A stretch of DNA of 64,000 nucleotides from Lysobacteraceae bacterium 2PB (GCA_005502915.1 SCMT01000006.1:120648-184647), one strand, 5' to 3'. Positions 27,145-36,705 are shown, numbered from the stretch's first letter. The notes: a model not told the origin generated them from the letters alone. A program made the numbers and translations.

Positions 27145-28356
27145 TCAGGCATCGCGCGAGATCAGCTCGCGCATCCGTTGCAGCTTGGGGGTCACGATCG
27201 GCACGGTGAGCATGGTGCTGGCCAGCGCCATCAGCAGCAGCGCGGTGAAGGTGGCGCTGGTGATGATGCCCTTGTCCAGCAGCACCGTGGCGAAGATGAT
27301 CTCGATCAGCGCCTTGGTCTGCAGCAGCCAGCCGATCACCGAGGCTTCGCCCCGTTTCCAGCCCAGCAGGCGGCCGGCCAGGTGCACGCCCGCCTGCTTG
27401 CCGGCGATCTGCATCGCGAGCAGGAAGCCGGCGGCCAGGAACACGACGGCGCCGCCCACTTCCCAGCTGGTGCGCAGGCCGGTGCTCAGGAAGAACACCG
27501 GCATCATCACCAGCAGCACGTTGTGGCGCAGGCTGTCGAGCTTGTCGCGGTCGAACCAGTGGTGGTCCATCACCACGCCGGCGAGGAACGCGCCGACCAT
27601 GTAGTGCAGGCCGCACCAGTCCGCGCCGAAGGACACCACCGCCAGCCAGATCAGCGCGATGTACCAGCGGTCGCGTTCCGGCAGGCGGGTCATGAAGCGG
27701 CGGAACAGGAAGCAGGCCGGCACGAACGCGGCGATGAAGATCGCCTGGCGTTCGAGGCGCGCCCAGTCCATCACCACCACCGCCAGCACCGCCCAGATCG
27801 CGATGTCGTCCAGGCTGGCGTAGCGCAGGATGCGCTGCCCCAGCGGCGTGCGCAGGATGTCCATCTTCTCCATCAGCAGCACGAGGATCGGCAGCGCGGT
27901 CACCGCCGCGGCCATGCCGATGCCGAGCACGAACTGCCAGGACTGCGCTTTCTCGCCGATCCAGCCGGGGAACTGGATCAAGGCCAGCGCGGCGAGGCTG
28001 CCGAACACCAGCGGCATGCCCAGGGCCATGCCCGCGGTGACCGCGCTCTCGCGGCGCTGCTTCCAGGCCTCGCCGAGGTCCAGCTCGATGCCGGCCAGCC
28101 ACACGAACAGCATCACCGCCCACCAGGCCAGGCCGTTGAGCGACTGGATCACGTCCTTGGTGAAGACGAACTGGTAGTAGTCGGGGAAGATCGCGCCCAG
28201 CACGCCCGGGCCGAGCAGGATGCCGGTGACGATCTGCACCACCACCAGCGGCGCGAGGTATTCGGTGCGGCCCAGGCGCCAGATCAGGTAGGGCACGGAG
28301 AAGATGATCGCCATCGCGATCAGGTACAGCTCGGTGGTGGGGATGGCGTTCGGCAT
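27145..28356 (-). CDS. Cation/proton antiporter (CPA2/KefB-like)
   Basis: The 403-residue protein has about twelve hydrophobic helices. Family features include GILLGPGVLGAIFP after the second helix, LAGIELDLG, a central VTALPILVLLMEK, the SLDDIAIWAVLA segment with the paired acidic residues of the transport site, and FFLSTGLRTSW near the end. It lacks the TrkA-N nucleotide-binding domain found in full-length KefB/KefC, so it is a pore-only member exchanging Na+ or K+ for protons. The start at 28356 gives a short periplasmic N-terminus before the first helix. Confidence 0.87.
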   Translation of the reverse strand: MPNAIPTTELYLIAMAIIFSVPYLIWRLGRTEYLAPLVVVQIVTGILLGPGVLGAIFPDYYQFVFTKDVIQSLNGLAWWAVMLFVWLAGIELDLGEAWKQRRESAVTAGMALGMPLVFGSLAALALIQFPGWIGEKAQSWQFVLGIGMAAAVTALPILVLLMEKMDILRTPLGQRILRYASLDDIAIWAVLAVVVMDWARLERQAIFIAAFVPACFLFRRFMTRLPERDRWYIALIWLAVVSFGADWCGLHYMVGAFLAGVVMDHHWFDRDKLDSLRHNVLLVMMPVFFLSTGLRTSWEVGGAVVFLAAGFLLAMQIAGKQAGVHLAGRLLGWKRGEASVIGWLLQTKALIEIIFATVLLDKGIITSATFTALLLMALASTMLTVPIVTPKLQRMRELISRDA

Positions 28357-28570
28357 CGGGACGGGCGGGCGGAGGCGGCCGCACAGGATAGCCGTCGCCA
28401 ATGCGGCGCGGCATCGTTCGTCCGGCCCCGTCACCGGCCGTTGCCGGGCCCGGCCGAGGCTGAATCCGCTCCGCCCGGCGGTCGCCGGCCCATCGGCCTG
28501 CCCGTGCGCCCGTGCTACCCTCTCGGCGTTGACCCGCCGGATGAGGCGTAACCCATTGATTCGTAGTGCC

Positions 28571-29740
28571 ATGCCCCGTCTCGTGACGACCGTGCTGGCG
28601 TCGACGCTGGCGGCTTCGCTCGCCGGCTGCGCGACCCAGACGCCCCCGCCCAAGCCTGCCGCCGCGGTGGCCCCGCCCGAACCGGCCCCGGTCGTGGTGG
28701 CGCCCCTGCTGCCCAAGGTCCCGCAGCCGCCGGAGCGCCCGGTGGCGCCGCCAGAGGTCACCGACCCGGCCATCCCGCGCGAGCAGCGCATCGCCGCCTT
28801 CGTCGACTACACCGCGCGCACCTACGACGTCGAGCCACAGCGGATCCGCGACGTGCTGGCCCAGGCCGAGTACAAGCAGAGCATCATCGACGCCATCACC
28901 CGCCCGGCCGAGGCGGTGAAACCCTGGCGCGACTACCGCCTCATCTTCATGACCCCGGCCCGCATCAACGGCGGCCGCGACTTCTACCTGGCCAACCGCG
29001 AGGCCCTCGACCGGGTGTCCGCCGACACCGGCGTGCCGGCCGAGTACATCGTCGCGATCATCGGCGTCGAGACCAGCTACGGCCGGATCACCGGCAACTT
29101 CCGCGTGATCGACGCGCTGTACACGCTGGCCTTCGATCATCCCAGGCGCGCGCCCTTCTTCGCCGGCGAGCTGGCGCAGCTGTTCGCGCTGGTCAAGGCC
29201 GAGCCGCAGCTGGACATCGTCGGCCTGAAGGGCAGCTACGCCGGTGCGATGGGCATGGGCCAGTTCATGCCGTCGAGCTATCGCCTGTGGGCCAAGGACG
29301 GCGACGCCGACGGCCGCCGCGACCTGCTGACCCACAAGCCGGACGTGTTCGCCTCGATCGCCAACTATTTCGTCATCCACGGCTGGCAGCGCGGCGGCCC
29401 GGTGGTGGCCCGCGCCGATCTCGATCCGTCGAAGGCCGAGTTCGTGCCGGAGACCGTCGATCCGGTGCATCCGCTGGCTGCGCTGGCCGAACGCGGTTAT
29501 CGCCCGCGCAGCGGCGAACCGGTCGCCGATGGCGCCACGGTGGTGAATTTCGACGGCGAGGCCGGCCGCGAATACTGGCTGGGCTACCGCAACTTCTACG
29601 TCATCACCCGCTACAACCGTTCGCCGATGTACGCCCTGGCGGTGCACCAGCTCGCCCAGGCGATCCGTGCCAGCGTCGATGGTGCTGCCGCTCCATCGTC
29701 CGGCAAGGACGCCGGAACAGCCCAGGGCGCAGCGCCATGA
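28571..29740 (+). CDS. mltB: Membrane-bound lytic murein transglycosylase B
   Basis: The 389-residue protein is a lipoprotein (LAGC at residue about 19-22). A Pro/Ala-rich linker leads to the MltB domain with the catalytic Glu in IIGVETSYGRITGNFRVIDALYTLAFD, and the family blocks GSYAGAMGMGQFMPSSY and DGDADGRRDLL. It cleaves peptidoglycan glycan strands from the inner face of the outer membrane. The stop overlaps the rlpA start by 4 bp (ATGA), so the two are translationally coupled, in the conserved mltB-rlpA-dac order. Confidence 0.92.
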   Translation: MPRLVTTVLASTLAASLAGCATQTPPPKPAAAVAPPEPAPVVVAPLLPKVPQPPERPVAPPEVTDPAIPREQRIAAFVDYTARTYDVEPQRIRDVLAQAEYKQSIIDAITRPAEAVKPWRDYRLIFMTPARINGGRDFYLANREALDRVSADTGVPAEYIVAIIGVETSYGRITGNFRVIDALYTLAFDHPRRAPFFAGELAQLFALVKAEPQLDIVGLKGSYAGAMGMGQFMPSSYRLWAKDGDADGRRDLLTHKPDVFASIANYFVIHGWQRGGPVVARADLDPSKAEFVPETVDPVHPLAALAERGYRPRSGEPVADGATVVNFDGEAGREYWLGYRNFYVITRYNRSPMYALAVHQLAQAIRASVDGAAAPSSGKDAGTAQGAAP

Positions 29741-30975
29741 GTGCCGCGCGCCTCCTGACGGCCGCCGGGCTGATGCTGGCCCTTGCCGCCTGCAGCTCCG
29801 CGCCGAAGAAGTCCCCACCGCCCCCGGCCGAGCCGTCGCCGAAGCCGCACGCTTCCACGCCCGAGCGTCCAGCGCACGGCCCCAAGCGCTCGCCCTACGC
29901 CCCGGCCCAGGAAGACCCGTCCAAGCGCGGCGATTACGTCGCCGGCGGCCTGTACGCGCCGCACATCAAGGACAGCGTTCCCGACTACGTGCCGGACGTC
30001 GACGCCATCCCCGAGCCCGAGGTGAAGCACGAGCCGCCTTCACGCTACGGCAATCGCACCTACTCGGTGCTCGGCAAGACCTACCGCGTGCGCGACTCGG
30101 CGCATGGCTACGTCGAGGAAGGCCGCGCCTCGTACTACGGCAACAAGTTCCACGGCCGTCGCACCTCCAACCAGGAGGTCTACGACATGTACGCATTCAC
30201 CGCCGCGCACAAGACCCTGCCGCTGCCCAGCTACGTGCGGGTGACCAACCTCGACAACGGCAAGTCGGTGGTGGTGCGCGTGAACGACCGCGGCCCGTTC
30301 CATTCCGGGCGCGTGATCGACCTGAGCTACGCAGCCGCCGTGAAGCTGGGTTTCGTGAAGCAGGGCACCGCGCGGGTGGAAGTGCGCGCGCTGATGCCCG
30401 ACGGCAGCGACGGGCGCGAACTGGCCGGCCGCGACGCCGGAAAGGATCGCGACGAAGCCAAGGCGTCGCCGCCGGCCGTGCCGGACACCTCGGTACGTGC
30501 CGAGGAATTCGAGCGCTGGATGCAGGAGAAGGGCATCCGCTTCGCATCCGGCAGCTCCGCCCCGGGAGCATCGGCCCCGGGGGCGCCTGCGGATGCGGAG
30601 ACGCGCGTCGCCGTCGCGTCGCGCCCGGTCGGTGGCGGCCCGCTCGCCAAGGCCGAACCGGTGGTCGTCGCATCGGCTGCACCCGTAGCCGCACCCGCGG
30701 CCTCTGCTGCTGCGCCGGTCGTCGGCGCCGACGGCGTGCTGCTGCAGCTGGCCTCGTTCTCGGCGCGCGACAACGCCGAGCGCGCGCACGGACGGCTGCG
30801 CGACGCCGGCGTCGAGTCGCTGCGCATCGACCAGGGCCAAGCCAACGGCCAGCCGGTCTGGCGCCTGCGCGTCGGCCCCGTGCCGAAGGCGCGCGTCGCG
30901 GAACTGTCCGCGCGCGCGGCCGATCTCGGTTTCGATGCCGTGCACGTGGTGCCGGCGGATACGACGCACGATTGA
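29737..30975 (+). CDS. rlpA: Septal-ring lytic transglycosylase, rare lipoprotein A, with SPOR domain
   Basis: The 412-residue lipoprotein has the lipobox LAAC, a Pro-rich linker, and the double-psi barrel RlpA domain around residues 125-230 (EEGRASYYGNKFHGRRTSNQE with the catalytic-type residues, then VRVNDRGPFHSGRVIDLSYAAA). A C-terminal SPOR domain (about 330-410, LLQLASFSARDNAERAHGRL) binds denuded glycan at the division septum. The length is larger than in E. coli because of Ala-rich linkers. It is translationally coupled to mltB. Confidence 0.93.
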   Translation: MSAARLLTAAGLMLALAACSSAPKKSPPPPAEPSPKPHASTPERPAHGPKRSPYAPAQEDPSKRGDYVAGGLYAPHIKDSVPDYVPDVDAIPEPEVKHEPPSRYGNRTYSVLGKTYRVRDSAHGYVEEGRASYYGNKFHGRRTSNQEVYDMYAFTAAHKTLPLPSYVRVTNLDNGKSVVVRVNDRGPFHSGRVIDLSYAAAVKLGFVKQGTARVEVRALMPDGSDGRELAGRDAGKDRDEAKASPPAVPDTSVRAEEFERWMQEKGIRFASGSSAPGASAPGAPADAETRVAVASRPVGGGPLAKAEPVVVASAAPVAAPAASAAAPVVGADGVLLQLASFSARDNAERAHGRLRDAGVESLRIDQGQANGQPVWRLRVGPVPKARVAELSARAADLGFDAVHVVPADTTHD

Positions 30976-31082
30976 TGCCGGCTGGCGGCATCGCGCTGAT
31001 TTTCACCGTGCGATCCGACAGAATGCTCGTCCGACCTTGATGATCGAACGGCCCCGCGCCGTTCCGCTGGAGTAACGAATCG

Positions 31083-32321
31083 ATGAAACACCCGCTTGCG
31101 ATGCGCAGACAGGCGAAATTCCTGATCGCCGGGCTCTGCGCCACGCTGCTCGTCGGCACCGTCCTGGCCCAGACCGCGCCGGCCCCGCAGGCCGCGTCTC
31201 CGAAACCCGCCGTCGCGCCGCCGCCGCTGGCCGCCCCGCCGGCACCGAAGCCGGTCAGCGCCAAGGCCTGGCTGCTGATGGACGACGCCACCGGCAAGAT
31301 CCTCGCTGGCGAGAACATCGACGCGCGCCTCGAACCGGCGAGCATCACCAAGGTCATGACCTCCTATGTGCTCGGCGCCGAACTGGCCGCCGGCCGGATC
31401 AAGGCCAGCGACAGCGTCACCATGACCGAGAACGCCTGGCGCACCGGCGGCGCCGGCACGGACGGCAGCTACAGCGGTTTCGAGGTCAACAAGTCCGCGC
31501 CGCTGACCGAAATGGTCAAGGGCATGGCCGTCCAGTCCGGCAACGACGCCGCGATCGCCCTTGCCGAGCACACCGCCGGCAGCGAGGCCGCCTTCGCCGA
31601 TCTCATGAACCAGTACGCCGCGCGCATCGGCCTGAAGAACACCCGCTTCGCCAACGCCACCGGCCTGTCTGCGCCGAACCACTACTCCACCGCGCGCGAT
31701 CTCGCGCTGCTCGGCCGCGCGCTGATCCGCGACTACCCGGAAGAGTACGCCTACAACAAGATCCGCGAATTCACCGTCGGCCCGATCACCCAGCTCAACC
31801 GAAACCGCCTGCTGTGGCGCGACGAGACCGTCGACGGCATCAAGACCGGCCACCACTCCGGCGCTGGCTATTGCCTCTTGTCCTCGGCCAAGCGCGGCGA
31901 CCAGCGCCTGATCGCCGTGGTCATGGGCGCGGCCAGCGAGGAAGAGCGCGCGGTCGATTCGCTGGCGCTGCTCAACTGGGGCTTCCGCTTCCACGAAACC
32001 CACCGCCTCTACCAGGCCGACACCGCCATCGCCACGCACAAGGTGTGGAAGGGCAAGACCGACGAAGTGAAGCTCGGCGTCGCCGTGCCCCTGCTGGTCA
32101 GCACCCCGCGCGGCCGCTACGGCGACCTCAAGCCGCAGATGGACGTGCCCAAGGTGCTGGAAGCGCCGATCAAGGCCGGCAGCGTGATCGGCACCGTGCG
32201 CGTGATGCTCGACGGCCAGGTCGTGGTGCAGGCGCCGCTGGTCGCGGTCGAAGGCGTGCCCGAGGCTGGTTTCTTCAAGCGCCTGTGGCACGAATTCCTG
32301 ATGTGGTGGGATTCGGTCTGA
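31083..32321 (+). CDS. dacC: D-alanyl-D-alanine carboxypeptidase (PBP5/6 type)
   Basis: The 412-residue protein carries a signal peptide and an Ala/Pro-rich linker (residues 28-58). The peptidase S11 motifs follow in order: SITK with the nucleophile Ser, SGN, and KTG. The C-terminal PBP5 domain (from about residue 310) ends in the amphipathic membrane anchor GFFKRLWHEFLMWWDSV. It trims the terminal D-Ala of peptidoglycan pentapeptides. It lies 107 bp after rlpA. The usual next genes (the ybeD-like gene and lipB) are absent here. The symbol could equally be dacA. Confidence 0.92.
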   Translation: MKHPLAMRRQAKFLIAGLCATLLVGTVLAQTAPAPQAASPKPAVAPPPLAAPPAPKPVSAKAWLLMDDATGKILAGENIDARLEPASITKVMTSYVLGAELAAGRIKASDSVTMTENAWRTGGAGTDGSYSGFEVNKSAPLTEMVKGMAVQSGNDAAIALAEHTAGSEAAFADLMNQYAARIGLKNTRFANATGLSAPNHYSTARDLALLGRALIRDYPEEYAYNKIREFTVGPITQLNRNRLLWRDETVDGIKTGHHSGAGYCLLSSAKRGDQRLIAVVMGAASEEERAVDSLALLNWGFRFHETHRLYQADTAIATHKVWKGKTDEVKLGVAVPLLVSTPRGRYGDLKPQMDVPKVLEAPIKAGSVIGTVRVMLDGQVVVQAPLVAVEGVPEAGFFKRLWHEFLMWWDSV

Positions 32322-32364
32322 GCGCGATCCGCGACCGGCGCGATGCATCAACGGGGAGACGACC

Positions 32365-32667
32365 ATGGACCACGGTGAATTCCTCGCGCTGATCGTCACG
32401 CCGGACACGCCGGAGCAGACACAGTCCGCGCGCGTCGCCGCTTTCACCCGCGACGCCGACACCGCGATGCTCCGGGACGCGCTGGGCCGCGCCGGCCTGC
32501 ATCCGTTCTATCGCGACCTGCTGGCCCAGGCCTTGCACCAGCGCGTGCTCGAAGAGATCGAGCACGAACGCGAGCAGCAGCGCGAACGCCTCCGCCTGCT
32601 GCAGGAAGGCGACGCGGCACGCCAGGAAAAAGACCGGGAACCGCCGCGTCGCAGGCGGATGCGCTGA
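32365..32667 (+). CDS. Small hypothetical protein with charged coiled-coil tail
   Basis: The 100-residue protein has no signal peptide. The C-terminal 45 residues (ALHQRVLEEIEHEREQQRERL, then a tail of EKDREPPRRRRMR) should form a highly charged helix. The gene lies 43 bp after dacC, preceded by GGGGAGACG as a ribosome site, and may be part of the same transcript. I do not recognise a family. Confidence 0.6.
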   Translation: MDHGEFLALIVTPDTPEQTQSARVAAFTRDADTAMLRDALGRAGLHPFYRDLLAQALHQRVLEEIEHEREQQRERLRLLQEGDAARQEKDREPPRRRRMR

Positions 32668-32756
32668 AGAACGCTGCCGGTGGCATGGATTGACTGCTGA
32701 CACCGCCTGGCGCTATCGGGCGTAAGCTGCGGCCATCCCCGTCACGGAGCGCCGAC

Positions 32757-33137
32757 ATGGCCCATCGCAGCCGCCTCGCCGGTTTCATCATCGACTGCCA
32801 GACCGACGACCTCGACGCCGCCGCACGCTTCTGGAGCGATGCCCTTGGCCTGCCCATCGGCGAACTGTCGCCGGAGGAATCCGCGACCTACGCCAAGCTC
32901 GACGACGCCCCCGGCGGCCTGCACGTCGAAGTGCAGGCGGTCTCGCATCCGTCGCGGGTGCACCTGGACATCGAGACCGACGACATCGAGGCCGAGGTGC
33001 GTCGCCTCGAAGCCCTTGGCGCGAAGCGCGTCCGCGCTGTGCACACCTGGGTGGTGATGGAAGCGCCCACCGGCCAGCGCTTCTGCGTGGTGCGCATGAA
33101 GCACCCGGAGCGCGGCGCCACGCCGAACGCGTGGTGA
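32757..33137 (+). CDS. VOC-family (glyoxalase/bleomycin-resistance-like) protein
   Basis: The 126-residue protein shows the VOC pattern of two beta-alpha-beta-beta-beta units: LAGFIIDCQTDDLDAAARFWSDALGLP at the N-terminus and VHLDIETDDIEAEVRRLEALGAKRV after residue 60, with PTGQRFCVVR as the last strand. Likely metal ligands are a His in VHLDIE and residues in the last strand; no substrate can be assigned. Its length is standard for a single-domain member. Confidence 0.8.
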   Translation: MAHRSRLAGFIIDCQTDDLDAAARFWSDALGLPIGELSPEESATYAKLDDAPGGLHVEVQAVSHPSRVHLDIETDDIEAEVRRLEALGAKRVRAVHTWVVMEAPTGQRFCVVRMKHPERGATPNAW

Positions 33138-33144
33138 GAACGGG

Positions 33145-33462
33145 TCAGCCGTCGGTACGTCGCCGCAGCCACGCGCGGCGGACGAAGAACGCGGTGGTCA
33201 TCATGGCCAGGAACACGCCGTAGCCCAGCGACGTCGCGAGCACCTGCGGCCACATGCGGCCATAGGAGCGGTCGGCGATGTCCTGCGACCAGTGGATGCA
33301 CCACACGAAGGCGGCGGTCGACAGGGCCAGCGCGGCGATGTCGAACAGCACGCGCGCGGCGTGGCGCGGCTGGCGCGGGTAGACCCAATACAGCACGCCG
33401 AGGATCAGGAACCAGGGCAGGAACAGGATCAGGGCGAGGTTGAGTTCGGCGAAGGCGTTCAT
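33145..33462 (-). CDS. Small membrane protein, function unknown
   Basis: The 105-residue protein has three predicted membrane helices (LNLALILFLPWFLILGVLYWV, RVLFDIAALALSTAAFVWCI, VLATSLGYGVFLAMMTTAFFV) and ends in a basic tail. The start codon overlaps the trpS stop by 4 bp (ATGA), so it is co-translated with trpS on the minus strand. I recall small membrane proteins beside trpS in this family, but no function. Confidence 0.7.
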   Translation of the reverse strand: MNAFAELNLALILFLPWFLILGVLYWVYPRQPRHAARVLFDIAALALSTAAFVWCIHWSQDIADRSYGRMWPQVLATSLGYGVFLAMMTTAFFVRRAWLRRRTDG

Positions 33463-34817
33463 GGCGCCGCCTCCGCCTCGGCGAGCCGCGCCAACGCGGC
33501 GCGGACGGCCTCGCTGGATGCAAAGCCCCAGGCGTACTCATGTCCTGTTGAATCGCGCAGCGCGAAGACCGCATCGTTGCGTGAGGTCACGGCGAACTCC
33601 GCGTCGCCTGGATACTTCCTCAGCATCGCGATCGCCTTCCCCGCATCCTTCGGCGATTCGAACCCGGCGCTCTGCAGCAGCACGGCATCGCCGTCGACCA
33701 GCTTGAAGTAAAACTTTCCGTCACGCTCCCGGTATTGCTTGAATGCCGGGAGGGTTGCGGATTTTTCCCTGGTGCTGTCGGCCTCGGCCGGCATCTTCGA
33801 CAGGTTGCGCAGGCCCACGGCTTCGCGCAGCTGGCGCATGAACGGCGTGCCGAGGCGTTCGCGTGCGGTGCGGGCGCCGTCGAGCAGCTGCTGTTCGATC
33901 AGCGCCGGCTTCGCCATCAGCGTCTCGTAACGATCGCGCAGCGGCGCGATCTCGGCGTCGACGCGTTCGAACAGGCGCTGCTTGGCATCGCCCCAGCCGA
34001 TGCCGTCGGCGAAGGCCGCGCGCATGGCCTCGGTCTCCTCGGCGCTGGCGAAGGCCTGGTAGAGCTGGAACAGTGCCGAGCCCTCGGTGTCCTTGGCTTC
34101 GCCGGGCATGCGCGAGTCGGTGACGATCGAGAAGATCAGCTTCTTCAGCTGATCGCGCGGCGCGAACAGCGGAATGGTGTTGTCGTAGCTCTTCGACATC
34201 TTGCGACCGTCGAGGCCGGGCAGGGTGGCGACGTGTTCCTCGATCATCGCTTCGGGCAGCACGAAGTGATCGCCATAGAGATGGTTGAAGCGCTGCGCGA
34301 AGTCGCGCGCCATCTCGATGTGCTGGATCTGGTCGCGGCCCACCGGCACCTTGTGCGCGTTGAAGATCATGATGTCCGCCGCCATCAGCACCGGGTACAT
34401 GAACAGGCCGGCGGTGATGCCGTGGTCTTCCTGGTCTTCCAGGCCCTCGGCGCGATTGCGGTCCACGGCGGCCTTGTAGGCGTGGGCGCGGTTGAGCAGG
34501 CCCTTGCTGGCGACGCAGGTGAGGAACCAGGTCAGCTCCGGGATCTCGTGGATGTCGCTCTGGCGGTAGAACCACACCCGGTCGTTGTCCGGCTGCAGGC
34601 CGCAGGCCAGCCAGCTCGCGGCGATCTCCAGGGTCGAGCGCTGCACCTTGGCCGGGTCCTGCACCTTGATCAGCGCGTGGAGGTCGGCGAGGAAGTAGAA
34701 GTTCTGCGAGCCGGGCGTGCGGCTGGCGGCCACGGCCGGGCGGATCGCGCCGACGTAGTTGCCCAGGTGCGGGGTGCCGGAGGTGGTGATGCCGGTGAGG
34801 ATGCGGGTGACGGTCAT
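33459..34817 (-). CDS. trpS: Tryptophanyl-tRNA synthetase with C-terminal extension
   Basis: The 452-residue protein attaches tryptophan to tRNA-Trp. The class I signature appears as TSGTPHLGN, and KMSKS is present (GRKMSKSYDNT). The catalytic core ends near residue 345. Beyond it there is an extra domain of about 105 residues (KFYFKLVDGDAVLLQSAGFESPKDAGKAI and a second DAVFALRDSTGHEYAWGF), resembling a small DUF1508/YegP-like fold. Xanthomonads carry such longer TrpS proteins, whereas the E. coli enzyme stops at about 334 residues. The start at 34817 fits the family N-terminus. Confidence 0.92.
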   Translation of the reverse strand: MTVTRILTGITTSGTPHLGNYVGAIRPAVAASRTPGSQNFYFLADLHALIKVQDPAKVQRSTLEIAASWLACGLQPDNDRVWFYRQSDIHEIPELTWFLTCVASKGLLNRAHAYKAAVDRNRAEGLEDQEDHGITAGLFMYPVLMAADIMIFNAHKVPVGRDQIQHIEMARDFAQRFNHLYGDHFVLPEAMIEEHVATLPGLDGRKMSKSYDNTIPLFAPRDQLKKLIFSIVTDSRMPGEAKDTEGSALFQLYQAFASAEETEAMRAAFADGIGWGDAKQRLFERVDAEIAPLRDRYETLMAKPALIEQQLLDGARTARERLGTPFMRQLREAVGLRNLSKMPAEADSTREKSATLPAFKQYRERDGKFYFKLVDGDAVLLQSAGFESPKDAGKAIAMLRKYPGDAEFAVTSRNDAVFALRDSTGHEYAWGFASSEAVRAALARLAEAEAAP

Positions 34818-34973
34818 GGGCCAGCGCAGGGGGAAGCGGGAGCAGGCCGGGCAGTTTACCCGTGGCTGAACATCGCCGCCTGCGGTCCGCTGCCCGGTCA
34901 AACCCCATCCATGCACGCGGGCGTTGAATGACGGTGTCCATCCCGGACACCCACCCACCGCCGGAGTCCTCCC

Positions 34974-35831
34974 ATGCTGCGCGCCACTGCCGTCCTGCTC
35001 ACCGCGCTCCTCGCCACCACCGCCTGCGGCCCCTCGCACGCGCAGTCGCTGGTGGACATCGACCTCATCGACCGCGATACCGGGCAGTGGCTGCCCGAAT
35101 ACCGCCACCGCAGCCAGACCTGGGTGCCCGGCGTCCCCGGCCACCGCTACAGCGTGCGCCTGACCAACACCACCGGCGAGCGCGTGCTGGTGGTCCTGTC
35201 GGTCGACGGCGTGAACGCGATCAGCGGCGAAACCGCCGGCACCGGCCAGGCCGGCTACGTGCTCGGGCCGTGGCAGAGCACCGAGATCGCCGGCTGGCGC
35301 AAGTCGCTGCAGGACGTGGCCCAGTTCTACTTCACCGACCTGCCCGACAGCTATGCCGCCCGGACCGGGCGTCCGGACAATGTCGGCGTGATCGGCGTGG
35401 CCGTGTTCCGCGAGCGCAGCTATCCGCGCCCGTACTACGAACCCGCCCCGATCGCCCGCGAACAGGACGGCTACGATCGCAGCCGTCGCGACCAGGCCGC
35501 CCGCGCCGAGAAGGCCGCCCCCGCCGCCCCCGCCGCCCCGGCGGCACGCGGCGCCCGTGAAGCCTCCTCGGCCGATGCCTACGGCGGCGTCGGCCAGAGC
35601 ATCGGCACCGGCCATGGCGCCCGCGAATGGTCGCCGGTGAACCGCACCGAGTTCGTCCGCGCCAGCCGCACGCCGGCCCAGGTCTTCCAGCTGCGCTACG
35701 ACGACGTGCCGAACCTCGTGGCCATGGGCGTGATGCCGCGCCCGTACGAGTGGGACCGCCGCCACCGCAGGCCGTCCGGCCCGCAGGCCTTCCCGGGCGG
35801 CTTCGCCGCCGATCCCCCGGGCCGCTGGTGA
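34974..35831 (+). CDS. Exported protein of unknown function, 285 aa
   Basis: The N-terminus (MLRATAVLLTALLATTACGPSHAQ) can be read as a lipoprotein signal with Cys at residue 18 or as a standard signal peptide cut after SHAQ. Residues 45-150 form a conserved-looking domain (RYSVRLTNTTGERVLVVLSVDGVNAISGE; LGPWQSTEIAGWRKS) with the look of a beta-sandwich. The second half is low-complexity Ala/Arg/Glu and then a short block ending at PRPYEWDRR. A bidirectional hairpin follows at 35862. Confidence 0.65.
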   Translation: MLRATAVLLTALLATTACGPSHAQSLVDIDLIDRDTGQWLPEYRHRSQTWVPGVPGHRYSVRLTNTTGERVLVVLSVDGVNAISGETAGTGQAGYVLGPWQSTEIAGWRKSLQDVAQFYFTDLPDSYAARTGRPDNVGVIGVAVFRERSYPRPYYEPAPIAREQDGYDRSRRDQAARAEKAAPAAPAAPAARGAREASSADAYGGVGQSIGTGHGAREWSPVNRTEFVRASRTPAQVFQLRYDDVPNLVAMGVMPRPYEWDRRHRRPSGPQAFPGGFAADPPGRW

Positions 35832-35861
35832 TCTGCATCACGATCCGCCTCCGCAAACGAC

Positions 35862-35888
35862 GACGCCGCTGCCTGAGGCAGCGGCGTC
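35862..35888. terminator. Bidirectional hairpin between convergent genes
   Basis: GACGCCGCTGCC (35862-35873) and its exact complement (35877-35888) flank a TGA loop, between the convergent ends at 35831 and 35912. It probably terminates both transcripts, although T-runs are poor on both sides. Confidence 0.65.
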
Positions 35889-35911
35889 ATGGTGTCTGAA
35901 CGGGGGCGCGA

Positions 35912-36151
35912 TCAGTCGTTGCGGAAGAACGGCTCGACCGTGCCCTTGATCTTCATCGTCATCGGCTGGCCGCGGCGGTCCAGCGCCTTGCCGGCGATCA
36001 CCCGCACCCAGCCTTCGCTGACGCAGTATTCCTCGACGTTCGTGCGCTCGACGCCGTTGAAGCGGATGCCGATGCCGCGTTCCAGCAGGTCGGCGTCGTA
36101 GTACGGGCTGCGCGGGTCGTTGCAGAGGCGGTCGGGCAGGGTGTCGGTCAT
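35912..36151 (-). CDS. DUF3297 family protein
   Basis: The 79-residue protein reads as the small family DUF3297: LPDRLCNDPRSPYYDADLLERGI at the N-terminus, then IRFNGVERTNVEEYCVSEGW and KIKGTVEPFF at the C-terminus. The family is widespread in Proteobacteria and has no known function. The start at 36151 gives the typical length. Confidence 0.85.
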   Translation of the reverse strand: MTDTLPDRLCNDPRSPYYDADLLERGIGIRFNGVERTNVEEYCVSEGWVRVIAGKALDRRGQPMTMKIKGTVEPFFRND

Positions 36152-36240
36152 CGGAGTGCGGCCTGGGTTGCTGGATGGAATGCGAGGGGCGGCATTATCG
36201 CCCCGCCGGGGCCGGGTGTGCACCGGTGCCGGGCCGCCCC

Positions 36241-36705
36241 TCAGCCGGGGCTGTCGAGCCGTTCGCCGCGCCCCAGCGGATCGGGCAGGGCCTCCCCGTC
36301 ACCGACGAAGCCCAGCGCCACCGAGTTCAGGCAGTAGCGCAGCCCGGTCGGCTTCGGGCCGTCCGGAAAGACGTGGCCCAGGTGCGATTCGCAGCGCGCG
36401 CAGACGATTTCGATCCGCACCATGCCGTGGCTGTCGTCGCGCAGGTTGCGCACGTGCTCGGGCGCGTACGGCGCGAAGAAGCTCGGCCAGCCGGTGCCGG
36501 AATCGAACTTGGCCGAGGACCGGAACAGTGGCAGCCCGCAGAAGCGGCAGACATAGGCGCCGTGGCGCTTGTTGTCGAGGAACACGCCGCAGAACGGCGC
36601 CTCGGTGCCGTGCGAGAGCAGCACCCGGCGCTCCTCGGGCGACAGGGTCGCGGCCAGCGCGGTGCGCTGGGCATCGGTGGGCGGGCTGAGGTCGAACGTG
36701 GTCAC
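36241..36705 (-). CDS. msrB: Peptide-methionine (R)-S-oxide reductase
   Basis: The 154-residue enzyme reduces the R form of methionine sulfoxide in proteins. Visible features are the two zinc CxxC motifs (CRFC and CARC), the conserved [10 protein letters not shown] block, [19 protein letters not shown] with the catalytic Cys in RYCLNS, and a normal family length. The N-terminus ([20 protein letters not shown]) fits the group with an additional resolving Cys. Confidence 0.93.
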   Translation of the reverse strand: MTTFDLSPPTDAQRTALAATLSPEERRVLLSHGTEAPFCGVFLDNKRHGAYVCRFCGLPLFRSSAKFDSGTGWPSFFAPYAPEHVRNLRDDSHGMVRIEIVCARCESHLGHVFPDGPKPTGLRYCLNSVALGFVGDGEALPDPLGRGERLDSPG

